Positions 8,732 through 17,266 of a stretch of 40,333 nt of DNA are shown here, in pieces. The stretch's first letter is position 1. Each line of letters starts with the position of its first letter. A program made the position numbers and the translations under genes. Under the pieces are notes generated by a model. That model made no database searches. It saw only the letters and a list, made by a program, of their open reading frames with translations, and was not told where the DNA came from. Source of the DNA: Gemmatimonadota bacterium (GTDB lineage Bacteria > Gemmatimonadota > Gemmatimonadetes > Gemmatimonadales > GWC2-71-9); the NCBI GenBank assembly GCA_003169895.1, contig PNAE01000011.1, forward strand, positions 5,001 to 45,333. Direction: 5' to 3'.

Positions 8732-9859
8732 TCAGAGATTCCCTCGCAGCGCCTGCTCTCGCTCGATCGCCTCGAACAGGGCCTTGAAGTTCCCTGCCCC
8801 GAAGCTCTTGGCGCCCTTGCGCTGGATGATCTCGTAGAACAGCGTCGGCCGGTCCTGCACCGGCTTGGTGAAGATCTGCAGCAGGTACCCTTCGTCATCG
8901 CGGTCGACAAGGACGCCAAGCTCGGCCAGCGGCGCGAGATCCTCGTCAATCCGGCCCACGCGGTCGAGCACGGTGTCGTAGTAGGTCTGCGGCACCTTGA
9001 GGAACTCGATGCCCCGGCTCCGCAGCTCCCGCACGGTCTTGACGATGTCGTCGGTGGCGATGGCGATGTGCTGCACCCCGGGTCCGCGATAGAAGTCGAG
9101 GTATTCCTCGATCTGCGACTTCTTCTTCCCGGGCGCCGGCTCATTGATGGGGAACTTGATGCGGCCGTTGCCGTTCGACATGACCTTGGACATCAGCGCC
9201 GAGTATTCGGTGGTGATCGTCTTGTCGTCAAAGGTGAGGATGTTGGTGAAACCGAGAACGTCCTCGTAGAACTTGACCCAGACGTTCATCTTGCCAAGCT
9301 CGACGTTGCCGACGCAGTGGTCGACGTACTTGAGTCCGGTGCCGACCGGCTGGTACGGCGACGCCACCGGGACAAATCCCGGGAAGAACAGGCCGTGGTA
9401 ATTGGTCCGTTCGACGATCGAGTGAATCGTGTCGCCATAGGTTCGGATCGCCGCGGTGACAATCTCGCCATGCTCGTCGCGGTGCACCGTTGGTTCCTGG
9501 TAGCTCTGCGCGCCGCGGTCCATCGCGGCCTGGTATGCGGTGCGGGCGTCGGGCACCCAGAACGCCATGTCGTGCACGCCGTCGCCGTGCTTGTGGAGGT
9601 GCGCCGCGATCTCACCCTCGGGGCCCATCGGCGACGTGAGCACGATGCGGAGCTTGTCCTGCACCAGCAGATACGACGCGCGATCCCGGACACCGGTCTC
9701 GGGCCCGCGATAACCGACGAGCTGGTGGCCCCACGCGGCGCGATAATAGTGGGCCGATTGCTTGGCGTTGCCGCAATAGAACTCGATGTAGTCGGTACCG
9801 TTGATCGGGAAAGCGTCGTGCGTCACGGCCGGCGCCGCCGATGTCAAGGTGGATGTCAT
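8732..9859 (-). CDS. hppD: 4-hydroxyphenylpyruvate dioxygenase
   Basis: A 375-residue vicinal-oxygen-chelate enzyme that converts 4-hydroxyphenylpyruvate and O2 to homogentisate and CO2. Two VOC halves are visible. The N-terminal one begins at about residue 18 (NGTDYIEFYCGNAKQSA). The C-terminal one carries the first iron His in KYVDHCVGNVELG, the second in GPGVQHIAIATDDI, and the Glu in RPTLFYEIIQRKGAKSFGAG, so all three Fe(II) ligands are present. ATG 9859 overlaps the phhA stop (ATGA); a longer frame upstream would run into phhA. The order phhA-hppD-hmgA follows the reaction order except for the transamination step, whose gene is not here. Confidence 0.95.
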   Translation of the reverse strand: MTSTLTSAAPAVTHDAFPINGTDYIEFYCGNAKQSAHYYRAAWGHQLVGYRGPETGVRDRASYLLVQDKLRIVLTSPMGPEGEIAAHLHKHGDGVHDMAFWVPDARTAYQAAMDRGAQSYQEPTVHRDEHGEIVTAAIRTYGDTIHSIVERTNYHGLFFPGFVPVASPYQPVGTGLKYVDHCVGNVELGKMNVWVKFYEDVLGFTNILTFDDKTITTEYSALMSKVMSNGNGRIKFPINEPAPGKKKSQIEEYLDFYRGPGVQHIAIATDDIVKTVRELRSRGIEFLKVPQTYYDTVLDRVGRIDEDLAPLAELGVLVDRDDEGYLLQIFTKPVQDRPTLFYEIIQRKGAKSFGAGNFKALFEAIEREQALRGNL

Positions 9860-10791
9860 GTTGCCGCTCCGAGGAAGGAAGCCAGGTCGGTCGCGCTGAT
9901 GGCGGGTTCGCCGGGGCTGACATTGTCGAGCTTGCCCGCCGTGACCCAATCCGCCAGCCGACCGACCTCACTGAACAGATGATCGAATGAATCAACCACA
10001 AAGAGCAGCGGCTGATAGTGATCGATTTCGAAGGACTGGTTGACCACCCACTCGAGCTGGAACGGCCAGCGCTGGACGTCGGGAGACTCGATGCAATGCT
10101 CCAGTTCGCCATACGACGAGAGCAGGCCGCTGCCGTACGCCTTGAGTTCCCCGGGTCGGGTGCCTTTCATCAGGCCGAACTCGATCGTGAACCAGAAAAA
10201 GCGGGCCATGGCCTTGATCACGCTGGTCATGCGGCGCACCCGCTCGTGCTCATCGGCGACAACTTGCGCGCGTTCAGCCGCGGCGCGCGCGCACTCGCCG
10301 AACAGGACCAGCGTGTCGGCGAAGGCCTTGTCGGTATGCATCGGCACATGACCGGCGATGTCGTGGAAGATGTCCGGTTCGGGCAGATAGTCGAGCACCT
10401 CGCCGTCGCGGATCGTGATGGTCGTGGGAAACTCACGCTGCCGGAGGCAATCAAAGAACATGTACGCCGGGACGTAGCCGCTGACGGCCTTGGCGCGAAA
10501 CCCGGTCAGCGGCGCCATGAATCGGTTGACGGCTTCGAGGGGTGGCACGTGCATGGGATCGAGGCAGAGATTCTCGATGCCCTGGAGAAAACGGTGGTTG
10601 GCGTATTTTTGCCACCGATCGGCCATCCGCGCGTACAGTCGCCGCCAAGCGTCGTGGTTGGCGGGCGTGTACAACTCGTACGGCTGCTCGATGTACAGCC
10701 GTCCCTCCGACTTGGCCTGTTCGATGAACGGCGCTCGGGTAGTGGTCAACCCCGCCGAGGTCTCACGCGGATTCGAGGCGGTCGTCGTCAT
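9856..10791 (-). CDS. phhA: Phenylalanine 4-monooxygenase
   Basis: A 311-residue pterin-dependent aromatic amino acid hydroxylase, which makes tyrosine from phenylalanine. The Fe(II) site is intact: HDIAGH in PDIFHDIAGHVPMH gives two His, and the Glu is in FWFTIEFGL. A well-placed GGAGG lies 5 bases before ATG 10791, which fixes the start. It is the first gene of the phhA-hppD-hmgA unit, so a promoter should lie in 10792-10975, the intergenic region behind aacS. The length is near that of bacterial enzymes (about 260-310 residues), with a modest N-terminal extension. No regulatory ACT domain is present. A tryptophan or tyrosine hydroxylase is unlikely given the operon context. Confidence 0.93.
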   Translation of the reverse strand: MTTTASNPRETSAGLTTTRAPFIEQAKSEGRLYIEQPYELYTPANHDAWRRLYARMADRWQKYANHRFLQGIENLCLDPMHVPPLEAVNRFMAPLTGFRAKAVSGYVPAYMFFDCLRQREFPTTITIRDGEVLDYLPEPDIFHDIAGHVPMHTDKAFADTLVLFGECARAAAERAQVVADEHERVRRMTSVIKAMARFFWFTIEFGLMKGTRPGELKAYGSGLLSSYGELEHCIESPDVQRWPFQLEWVVNQSFEIDHYQPLLFVVDSFDHLFSEVGRLADWVTAGKLDNVSPGEPAISATDLASFLGAAT

Positions 10792-10837
10792 CGTTGCCTC
10801 CGGCTCCGTTCGGGTCGGTTACGGCGCGCACCGAACC

Positions 10838-10876
10838 GGAAAACTAATACGCTGGCGGCCGGGAGCGGCCGCAGCG
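10838..10876 (-). terminator. Possible terminator after the acetoacetyl-CoA synthetase gene
   Basis: A 7-bp perfect hairpin, GCGGCCG-CTCC-CGGCCGC on the minus strand (10872 to 10855), is followed by CAGCGTATTAGTTTTCC. The T-rich part starts several bases after the stem, so this is only a weak intrinsic terminator. It lies where transcription from aacS would end and ahead of the probable phhA promoter. Confidence 0.3.
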
Positions 10877-10975
10877 CCCCACGGCATCCCGCTCCGGCCC
10901 GCTGCCCCCTTCGGTGGCGAAGCCAGGTGGGCCTACAGGGACACCGCGGGTCGCTACGAGCTGTTGCTCGCCGGC

Positions 10976-12994
10976 CTACTCCAGCTCCGGTCGATTCCTG
11001 AACTGTTCCAGAGACTCCGGATTGGCGAGCGCCCCCACGTTCTTGACCGGACGACCTGCCATGACGTCCCGGATGGCGAGTTCGCTCAATTTTCCGTTGC
11101 GCGTCCGCGGGATGTCGGTGACCTGCACGATCACGCCGGGTACGTGGTGCGGTGACGTGCCGGCGCGAATCTTCCGTCGGATCCGCTCGGCCAGTTCGTT
11201 CGTGAGGATGACGCCGTCGCGCAGCTGCACGAACAGCACGATGCGCTCGTCCCTGCCGGGCGCCCGCGGGACGCGTTGGGCGACGACGACGCTCTCGACG
11301 ACGTCCGGTAGCGCTTCGACTTGCCGGTAGATTTCAGCGGTTCCGATTCGCACGCCGCCCGGATTGAGCGTCGCGTCACTCCGACCGCTGATGACAAACC
11401 CGCCATGTGTCGTGCGCGCGACCCAGTCGCCGTGCCGCCATACTCCCGGAAACGTGTCGAAGTAGGCGGTGCGATACCTGGCGCCGTCGGTGTCATTCCA
11501 GAACCGGATCGGCATGGAGGGAAACGGCCGCGTGCAGACCAGTTCGCCCGGCTCATCGACCGGACACGGCACACCGCTATCGTTGAACACCTCGACCGCC
11601 ATGCCGAGCCCGGGGCCCTGGATTTCGCCGCGGTACACCGGCGACAGCGGATTGCCGAGCACGAAGCACGACACGATGTCGGTGCCCCCGGAAATGCTTG
11701 CCGCCTGCACCGCGGAGCTGACGTCGTTGCGAATCCAGTCGAAGCTTTCGGACGCGAGCGGACTCCCCGTCGACAGGATTGCGCGCAACGTGTCAAGCCG
11801 GTATTCACGCCCGGGCTGGAGCCCGCGCTTTTCAGCGAGGCTCAGATACTTGGCGCTGGTGCCAAAGACCTCGATGCGTTCCTCCGCCGCCATCCGCCAG
11901 AGCACGCCTGGCTCCGCCAGCGGCAATGGCGCGCCGTCGTACAACACCAGCGTTGCACCGGTGGCGAGCGCGGTCACCTGCCAGTTCCACATCATCCAGC
12001 CACACGTGGTGAAGTAGAACAGGCGCTCGGCGCGCCGGAGGTCCACATGCAGCCGATGTTCCTTGAGGTGCTGCAGGAGCGTGCCGCCGGCCGAGTGCAC
12101 CATGCATTTGGGCAAGCCGGTCGTGCCCGAGGAATACAGGATGTAGAGCGGGTGATCAAACGGAAACCGCTCCCAGGTGAGCCTCGGCTGCCCGAGCGGA
12201 CGGGCGAGATCCGCCCACCGCATGGCGCGGCGATCGGTCGGGAGGTCGCCAGCGCCGAGATACTCGATCATCACCGCTTGGCGCACCGATGGCAATCGCG
12301 TGAGCAACTCCGCGGCGCGCGCCGTGCAATCGTGCGCCCGGCCGTCGTACCGGTATCCATCACAGAAGAGCAGTACGACCGGCTCGGTTTGGCCGAACCG
12401 GTCGACAATGCCGTCAACGCCGAAATCAGGCGAGCACGATGTCCAGACCGCGCCGAGCGATGCGGTGGCGAGCATCGCGATAACTGTCTCGGGAATATTT
12501 GGCAGCCATCCCGCAACGCGGTCGCCAGCGACGACGCCAAGGGCGCGGAGCCCAGCGGCCGTACGGGCAACCTCCTCCCGCAGCGCCGACCAGCTGCGTT
12601 CGGAGGCACGGCCGCGCTCGTCCCACGCAACGATCGCGAGTTCATCACCGTCGCGACGCAGCAAATTCTCGGCGAAGTTGAGCCGGGCGCCAACGAACCA
12701 TTTCGGGCCCAGCACCGGATCGGGTGGCGCCATGCGATCGGCACCGAGGAGCGGCGTCTCCCACGTGGTACCGTTGGGCAACGTGTCGGCGATCACGTCC
12801 GCGTGCCGCCAGACCGCCGACCAGAAATCCGCCGGGTGTGCGATGGACCAGGCGTGCAGCGCACGAAATGCGGCCGCGTCATTGCCCGGGGGAAGCGACA
12901 CGCCGGTGACGCGAACGTCAGTGATGAAATGTGCCAGGTGGGAGGAGCGCGTCCTGGCCGGATCGGGACGCCATAGGACGGTGTCGTCGGGCAT
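10976..12994 (-). CDS. Acetoacetyl-CoA synthetase (acetoacetate-CoA ligase)
   Basis: A 672-residue ANL-superfamily ligase that activates acetoacetate to acetoacetyl-CoA with ATP. The adenylate motif is LYSSGTTGLPKCMVHS, and the C-terminal catalytic Lys is in TRNGKLSELAIRD. The stretch WQVTALATGATLVLYDG and the sequence FGTSAKYLSLAEK are characteristic of acetoacetate ligases and argue against an acetyl-CoA synthetase. Location next to phhA-hppD-hmgA fits: homogentisate catabolism yields fumarate and acetoacetate, and this enzyme would bring the latter into central metabolism. ATG 12994 is 12 bases after the stop of the TonB-like gene; no strong ribosome-binding run is seen. The usual symbols are aacS or acsA. 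Confidence 0.88.
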   Translation of the reverse strand: MPDDTVLWRPDPARTRSSHLAHFITDVRVTGVSLPPGNDAAAFRALHAWSIAHPADFWSAVWRHADVIADTLPNGTTWETPLLGADRMAPPDPVLGPKWFVGARLNFAENLLRRDGDELAIVAWDERGRASERSWSALREEVARTAAGLRALGVVAGDRVAGWLPNIPETVIAMLATASLGAVWTSCSPDFGVDGIVDRFGQTEPVVLLFCDGYRYDGRAHDCTARAAELLTRLPSVRQAVMIEYLGAGDLPTDRRAMRWADLARPLGQPRLTWERFPFDHPLYILYSSGTTGLPKCMVHSAGGTLLQHLKEHRLHVDLRRAERLFYFTTCGWMMWNWQVTALATGATLVLYDGAPLPLAEPGVLWRMAAEERIEVFGTSAKYLSLAEKRGLQPGREYRLDTLRAILSTGSPLASESFDWIRNDVSSAVQAASISGGTDIVSCFVLGNPLSPVYRGEIQGPGLGMAVEVFNDSGVPCPVDEPGELVCTRPFPSMPIRFWNDTDGARYRTAYFDTFPGVWRHGDWVARTTHGGFVISGRSDATLNPGGVRIGTAEIYRQVEALPDVVESVVVAQRVPRAPGRDERIVLFVQLRDGVILTNELAERIRRKIRAGTSPHHVPGVIVQVTDIPRTRNGKLSELAIRDVMAGRPVKNVGALANPESLEQFRNRPELE

Positions 12995-13006
12995 CGGATC
13001 CGGCGA

Positions 13007-13984
13007 TCAGTGGCGGCGCAGGACGACATCGTCGCTGCGAACCCTGGGACCGATCATCAGCGTCAGCGTCTCGCCGCGGTAGCCGGGTGCAACCACGTTG
13101 ACGTACTGCTTGCGACACTTGGCCAGCAACCGCGGGTCGAATTCGAGGCGATACTCGCCGCGACTGTCGCTGAACGTGCCGAACGACGTGCCCATGATCT
13201 GCAGATGCGCGCCGCTCAATGGCGTCTTGCCGTCGGTGTCCAGCACGCGGCCGATGACCGTCGCGAGGACCGGCGTCCCATCGGGATTCTTCCCGAGATC
13301 GGGAATATCGACGCACCGGCCCGCGGTCTCGTCGTCGAATGAGTTCTCCCATTTCTGCGGGTCGCGGTTGGAGAGTCCGGTGCGCCCCATAGAGCTCGAG
13401 GATGGTTCGGCGGGCGCGCTGGCGGGAGCGCCGCTCGCCGAATCCAGCTTGGGGGGGCCCCACGGCGAGGTGGTCGGCAGCAGCGGGATCGCACCGACGC
13501 CGGTATAGTCGCCCGGTCTCGGAACCTGGATCCGCTGGGGGGCTGGTGGCTCAACTTCGGGCTTCGGCGGCTCCGAGGACGGCGGCGAGGGAGCCGGCTT
13601 GGGGTCGGGTGCCGTCGCGGCATTCGCCGGCTCCGCGTCGGATTGCTTGGCGGCCGCTTCCTTGGCGGGGGCATCGGGCTTCTTCGAATTCGGCCCGAGC
13701 TCGACCTCCTTCATCGGCGGCGGCGGCGGTGGTGCGGGCGGCTGCGGTGTCGGCCGGGTCGGGCGTGGCGGCGTCTTGAAACGCGGCACCGAGCGCGGTA
13801 TGGCGATTGGCTGCGAGACCTCATCGCCGGCGACCCGACCGGGCGGTAATGTGCTGGACGATGGCACGCCAAAAATCAGCAACAGGATGATGACAACGTG
13901 CACGGCCGCGCTCGTAGCGAGCGCCGCCCAGTTCCGCGTTGCCGCCGGTCGCGGGCCAACCTCGAACTCAATGGGTCTCGCCAC
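13007..13984 (-). CDS. TonB-like N-terminus joined to a carboxypeptidase-regulatory-like domain
   Basis: A protein of 325 residues, product not known. Residues 22-45 form one membrane segment (AVHVVIILLLIFGV). Residues about 60-170 are rich in Pro, Ala and Lys, including a run of seven prolines before MKEVE, like the periplasmic linker of TonB. The C-terminal 95 residues (VIGRVLDTDGKTPLSGAHL, then GTFSDSRGEYRLEF) are a carboxypeptidase-regulatory-like beta-sandwich, as in TonB-dependent receptors and not the usual TonB C-terminal domain. Inner-membrane anchoring with a periplasmic tail is expected. The start is GTG 13984 (VARPIEFEV); no good ribosome-binding site is visible. It precedes aacS by 12 bases and may be co-transcribed. 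A role in envelope energisation is speculation. Confidence 0.7.
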   Translation of the reverse strand: MARPIEFEVGPRPAATRNWAALATSAAVHVVIILLLIFGVPSSSTLPPGRVAGDEVSQPIAIPRSVPRFKTPPRPTRPTPQPPAPPPPPPMKEVELGPNSKKPDAPAKEAAAKQSDAEPANAATAPDPKPAPSPPSSEPPKPEVEPPAPQRIQVPRPGDYTGVGAIPLLPTTSPWGPPKLDSASGAPASAPAEPSSSSMGRTGLSNRDPQKWENSFDDETAGRCVDIPDLGKNPDGTPVLATVIGRVLDTDGKTPLSGAHLQIMGTSFGTFSDSRGEYRLEFDPRLLAKCRKQYVNVVAPGYRGETLTLMIGPRVRSDDVVLRRH

Positions 13985-14108
13985 GCCTACAGATTAGCCC
14001 TGACCGGGCTCAATCGGGATGGCTGGAGTGATGGAAATCGGTCGGCACTACAGCAGATACGCCGGGCGTCGATCCGGAGTTGCAGCGTCAGGGCGGCCAT
14101 ATTGCAGC

Positions 14109-15140
14109 ATGAGCGACCTCGAACATGTCCCTGCCCTGATCGCCGGTGCCGGACCGATCGGCCTCGCCTGTGCGATTTCCGCTCGCCGACGCGGCATCCG
14201 CCACCTGATCGTCGATGCTGGAGCGATCGCCCATTCGATCGTTCGATATCCGGTCGGCATGAACTTCTTCACGACCCCCGAACGCCTGGAAATCGGCGGG
14301 CACCCGCTGAGCTGTTCCGGCGCCAAGGCGACCCGGGAAGAAGCCCTGAAGTATTATCGGGGCGTGGTGCGCACCGAAGGCCTCAATGTGCGGACCTTCA
14401 CCCGACTGGTCGCCGCGGAACGGCGCGAGGGTCGCCTCATTTGTCGCCTGATTACCGCGGCGAGGCCGGAACTGGTGAGCTGTGACCGGTTGATTGTCGC
14501 GACCGGCTACTTCGACCATGCCAATCGGCTCGAGGTGCTCGGGGAGAACCTTCCTCATGTCCGGCATTGGTTCGACGAGGCGCACCTCTCCTTCGGCCTC
14601 GACGTGGTTGTCATCGGTGGCAAGAACTCAGCGGTGGAGGCCGCCCTCCAGTGCTTCCGGGCCGGCGGACGGGTAACACTGGTGTATCGGGGCGCCGCAC
14701 TGAAGCCGAGCGTCAAGTATTGGTTGCGGCCGGACCTGGAAAACCGGGTCGCAGCGGGCGAGATCGCGACGCGGTTCGGTGCGGAAGTGGTCGAAATCAC
14801 GGCGCAGCACGTGGTGGTGCGCACCACGCACGGCTCAGTCGAGCTCTTGCCGGCCACGCGGGTCTACGCGCTCACGGGCTATCATCCCGATTTCGATCTG
14901 CTGGAAGCCGTCGGCGTCAGCTGCGATGCGGCCACCGGGCGTCCAGGCCTCGATCCCGAAACACTGCAGACCAACGCCCCGGGGATCTATCTCGCCGGCA
15001 GCGTGGGTGCCGGTCGCAATATTTCGGAAGTGTTCATCGAGAACGGGCGGTTCGACGGGGAAAAGATTTTCGGGGACGCGGCGAGCCGGCAGCAGGCTGA
15101 ACGACAGTATACGGAGTCGCCGCGACCGGTCGGCGAGTAG
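14109..15140 (+). CDS. YpdA-family FAD/NAD(P)-dependent oxidoreductase (bacillithiol disulfide reductase-like)
   Basis: A 343-residue flavoprotein with an N-terminal FAD Rossmann motif (GAGPIGLACAISARRRG) and a second nucleotide motif near residue 165 (VVIGGKNSAVEAALQCF). Family markers include VRYPVGMNFFTTPERLEIGG, ALTGYHPDFDLLEAVGV and the C-terminal SEVFIENGRFDG. YpdA enzymes reduce oxidised bacillithiol. The firmicute enzyme has a conserved Cys in GGGPCGL; here that position is Ile (GPIGL), so the same redox chemistry is uncertain. ATG 14109 (MSDLEHVPAL) is chosen since the flavin motif follows within 15 residues; the frame extends further upstream. It is transcribed divergently from the TonB-like gene. 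Confidence 0.82.
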   Translation: MSDLEHVPALIAGAGPIGLACAISARRRGIRHLIVDAGAIAHSIVRYPVGMNFFTTPERLEIGGHPLSCSGAKATREEALKYYRGVVRTEGLNVRTFTRLVAAERREGRLICRLITAARPELVSCDRLIVATGYFDHANRLEVLGENLPHVRHWFDEAHLSFGLDVVVIGGKNSAVEAALQCFRAGGRVTLVYRGAALKPSVKYWLRPDLENRVAAGEIATRFGAEVVEITAQHVVVRTTHGSVELLPATRVYALTGYHPDFDLLEAVGVSCDAATGRPGLDPETLQTNAPGIYLAGSVGAGRNISEVFIENGRFDGEKIFGDAASRQQAERQYTESPRPVGE

Positions 15141-15145
15141 GGCGA

Positions 15146-15532
15146 TCAGTCGGGATTCGCGGTCCGGTGAGACGGATCGGCCAGCAACCGCTCCGTGAAC
15201 TCGACCCGTTCGTGCAGTTCGCCGACCTCGGCGCGCAGCGCGTCGAGCTCATCGAGAATCGAGGCCGCCGTGCCCGACGTGACGAGATGGTCGCTCTCCG
15301 GCTCCCAACTGCTCACCAGCCGGCCTTCGGCGTCCCGGAACGAGCCGGATCCGACCAACACCAGGTCATACAACCACCACAAGCCAAGGCCGCCGAAAGT
15401 GCACAACTGCAGCACGGCCGAGCCGGTCTTGCCGGTGTAGAATCGGTGCGCGCCGAAGACGCCGAGGAAGAAGGCGAGCACCAGAGCGACGGTCCGCGAT
15501 TTCGGCGAGGCGAACAGCTCGTCATCAGGCAT
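15146..15532 (-). CDS. TM2-domain membrane protein
   Basis: A 128-residue protein with a TM2 domain at residues about 10-60: KSRTVALVLAFFLGVFGAHR, FYTGKTGSAVLQL, then WWLYDLVLVGSGSFRDAEGR. These are two membrane helices joined by a short turn. The C-terminal half is soluble and heptad-like (ILDELDALRAEVGELHERV), probably a short coiled coil. Function is unknown; TM2 proteins are usually small accessory membrane proteins. Two starts are possible: ATG 15532 (MPDDELF), used here because GGTAG lies upstream at a usable distance, and ATG 15547 (MVDCHMPDD). The gene converges with the YpdA-like gene and lies just downstream of tRNA-Arg on the same strand. Confidence 0.75.
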   Translation of the reverse strand: MPDDELFASPKSRTVALVLAFFLGVFGAHRFYTGKTGSAVLQLCTFGGLGLWWLYDLVLVGSGSFRDAEGRLVSSWEPESDHLVTSGTAASILDELDALRAEVGELHERVEFTERLLADPSHRTANPD

Positions 15533-15565
15533 GTGACAATCTACCATTCCTGGCTCTGCTGCCAG

Positions 15566-15639
15566 CGCGCCCGGCAGGACTCGAACCTGCGGCCAATAGC
15601 TTAGAAGGCTATCGCTCTATCCAGCTGAGCTACGGGCGC
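15566..15639 (-). tRNA. tRNA-Arg (anticodon TCT)
   Basis: Complete cloverleaf on the minus strand. The acceptor is GCGCCCG with CGGGCGC, the D arm is GCTC-AGCTGGATA-GAGC, the anticodon arm is ATAGC-CTTCTAA-GCTAT with TCT at 15605-15603, and the T arm is GCAGG-TTCGAGT-CCTGC. The discriminator is G. No CCA is encoded. It reads AGA codons, which should be rare in this GC-rich genome. Confidence 0.96.
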
Positions 15640-15881
15640 CAGTGTTGGACGGCAACCACCTGCCAGCGCGCGCACCGCCGCGTGATCACCCGCCGTTTCG
15701 ATCGCCGGCACGCTGCCACGCCGCCGATGATGACGCCGACGGCGCAATCCATTACGTTCCCGGCCGACTCCGTGAACTCGCTCAGCATCGGCACGGTTTC
15801 GGTCCGGCGCGTCCTGGTTCTTCAAGCTAGCGCCGTGACACCTGATGCTGCCATAGCACTGTCATCCTGACGGGTCCAGGC

Positions 15882-16673
15882 ATGTTACCTATCATTCCCT
15901 TGCTGGTCATGCTCGCTGGCGTCCGGTCATCGCCGCCGGTTCCGTTGCCAGGCGAGGCGGTCGTGCGATCCGCGTACAACAAGTACGCCGGCAAGTGGTT
16001 CAAGAATGCGCTGTTCGTCCAGCGGACCGTATTCGCGCTCGAGAAGCGGACCGAGACCTGGTACGAAGCGCTCCAGCCGCCGGGCCTGCTCCGCATCGAC
16101 GTCGCGCCGGCCGTCACCGGGCGCGCGGTCATTTATCGCAACGACTCAACCTACGAGTTCGGCAGGCGCCAACTGCGCTCGGCGGGTCCCGGCGTCCTGC
16201 CACTGCTGGTGCTGTTGCACGATCTGCATTCCGCACCGCCGGGGAAAACGATCGGGATGCTGAAGCAGTTCGGCTTCGACCTGCGCAGGACGCACGAAAC
16301 GATGTGGGACGGCGCACCGGTGATCGTCGTCGGCGCCGTGGCGGGCGATACGGTGTCCAACCAGTTTTGGCTGGAAAAGAAGCGGATGATCCTGGTGCGA
16401 CTCCTCGAGCAGAACCGGTCCGATCCGCGCCGACCGCTCGACGCGCGCATCACCGGGTATGAGCGTGCCGGCAATGGCTGGCTCGAGCGAAGCGTGCGGA
16501 TGTACCTCGGCGGCCAGCTGTCGACGGTCGAGGATTACACCAATGTGAAGGTGGACGTGGCGCTGGAGCCCGGACTGTTCGAACCCACGCCGTACCACCT
16601 GCCCCAATGGGTCGGACCCGCCGCCGACCTGTTCGGCGGCCTGCCCAACGCGCCGCTGCCGGGCGGACCCTGA
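15882..16673 (+). CDS. Exported protein of unknown function, outer-membrane lipoprotein-sorting-like
   Basis: A 263-residue protein with a short signal peptide (MLPIIPLLVMLAGVRSS) and a mature part resembling LolA/LolB-like or DUF-type sorting proteins: a run of beta-strand-like segments with many aromatic residues (VQRTVFALEKRTETWYEALQ, then PPGLLRIDV), which would form an open barrel. A typical late sequence is VDVALEPGLFEPTPYHLPQW. Such proteins are periplasmic and may bind lipid, but the family call is based on general pattern only. The start at ATG 15882 has only a weak CCAGG upstream. It stands alone between tRNA-Arg and the NTF2-like gene, on the plus strand. Cleavage site and lipid modification are not clear, as no lipobox Cys is present. 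Confidence 0.65.
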   Translation: MLPIIPLLVMLAGVRSSPPVPLPGEAVVRSAYNKYAGKWFKNALFVQRTVFALEKRTETWYEALQPPGLLRIDVAPAVTGRAVIYRNDSTYEFGRRQLRSAGPGVLPLLVLLHDLHSAPPGKTIGMLKQFGFDLRRTHETMWDGAPVIVVGAVAGDTVSNQFWLEKKRMILVRLLEQNRSDPRRPLDARITGYERAGNGWLERSVRMYLGGQLSTVEDYTNVKVDVALEPGLFEPTPYHLPQWVGPAADLFGGLPNAPLPGGP

Positions 16674-16757
16674 AGGCCTTTGCGGTGCCCCTAGCGCCGT
16701 GCCATCTAGGCGGTAGGATAGTGGGTTCCCGGCGTTCCCCCTTTACAAGGAGAGTTC

Positions 16758-17234
16758 ATGTCGCGTCATCCCTGGTACCGTCATGCGGTCCCGCTGGCAA
16801 TGGCACTGAGTCTGTACGTCCCGGCCGTCGCCGCGGGCCAAGGCGTTCCGGAGCCCCACGTTCCGATCAGCACTACGCTCGGTGACATCGCCGAGCTCCG
16901 TGCCGCCTACGTTGACGCGTTCAACGCCAAGGACGCCAAGGCGGTGGCCGCGATGTACACCGCTGACGCGATCTCGATCGGGGTCGATGGCAGCCAGACG
17001 GTGGGTGCGCGTGCGATCGGCAAGATGTTCGCGGACTCGGCAGCGAACTGGCCGCACGCGGTGATCAGCTCCGTCAGCCTCAAGGTGTACGGCGCCACGG
17101 CCGTGGATGTCGGCACGTGGACGGTGCATCCCAAGGCAGGTGGCGAGATGGTGAGTCGGTACCTCGCCGTGCTGCGGCACGACGTCAAGGGTTGGAAGCT
17201 CCAGTACGTGGCGAATGTGCCGGTGCCGAAGTAA
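16758..17234 (+). CDS. Secreted NTF2-like (SnoaL/DUF4440 type) protein
   Basis: A 158-residue protein with a signal peptide ending near VAAGQG (residue about 29) and an NTF2-like domain after it. Typical features are LRAAYVDAFNAKDAKAVAAM at the start of the domain, YTADAISIGVDG, and the C-terminal YLAVLRHDVKGWKLQYVANV. These domains form a cone with a hydrophobic pocket, and in ketosteroid-isomerase-like members act as small enzymes or binding proteins; no specific substrate can be inferred. A strong ribosome-binding site (AAGGAGAG) lies 5-8 bases before ATG 16758. It is monocistronic; a 9-bp hairpin follows downstream at 17267. Confidence 0.85.
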   Translation: MSRHPWYRHAVPLAMALSLYVPAVAAGQGVPEPHVPISTTLGDIAELRAAYVDAFNAKDAKAVAAMYTADAISIGVDGSQTVGARAIGKMFADSAANWPHAVISSVSLKVYGATAVDVGTWTVHPKAGGEMVSRYLAVLRHDVKGWKLQYVANVPVPK

Positions 17235-17266
17235 GGATGGCATGAAGCATCGGATCTAAGCGGTGC

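Noticed and set aside
6957-8837. A 626-codon open frame on the plus strand
   Set aside because: It lies antisense to hmgA and the EIIA gene, which have clear motifs; long antisense frames are common in GC-rich DNA.
11321-12976. A 551-codon open frame on the plus strand
   Set aside because: Antisense shadow of acetoacetyl-CoA synthetase; no domain resemblance.
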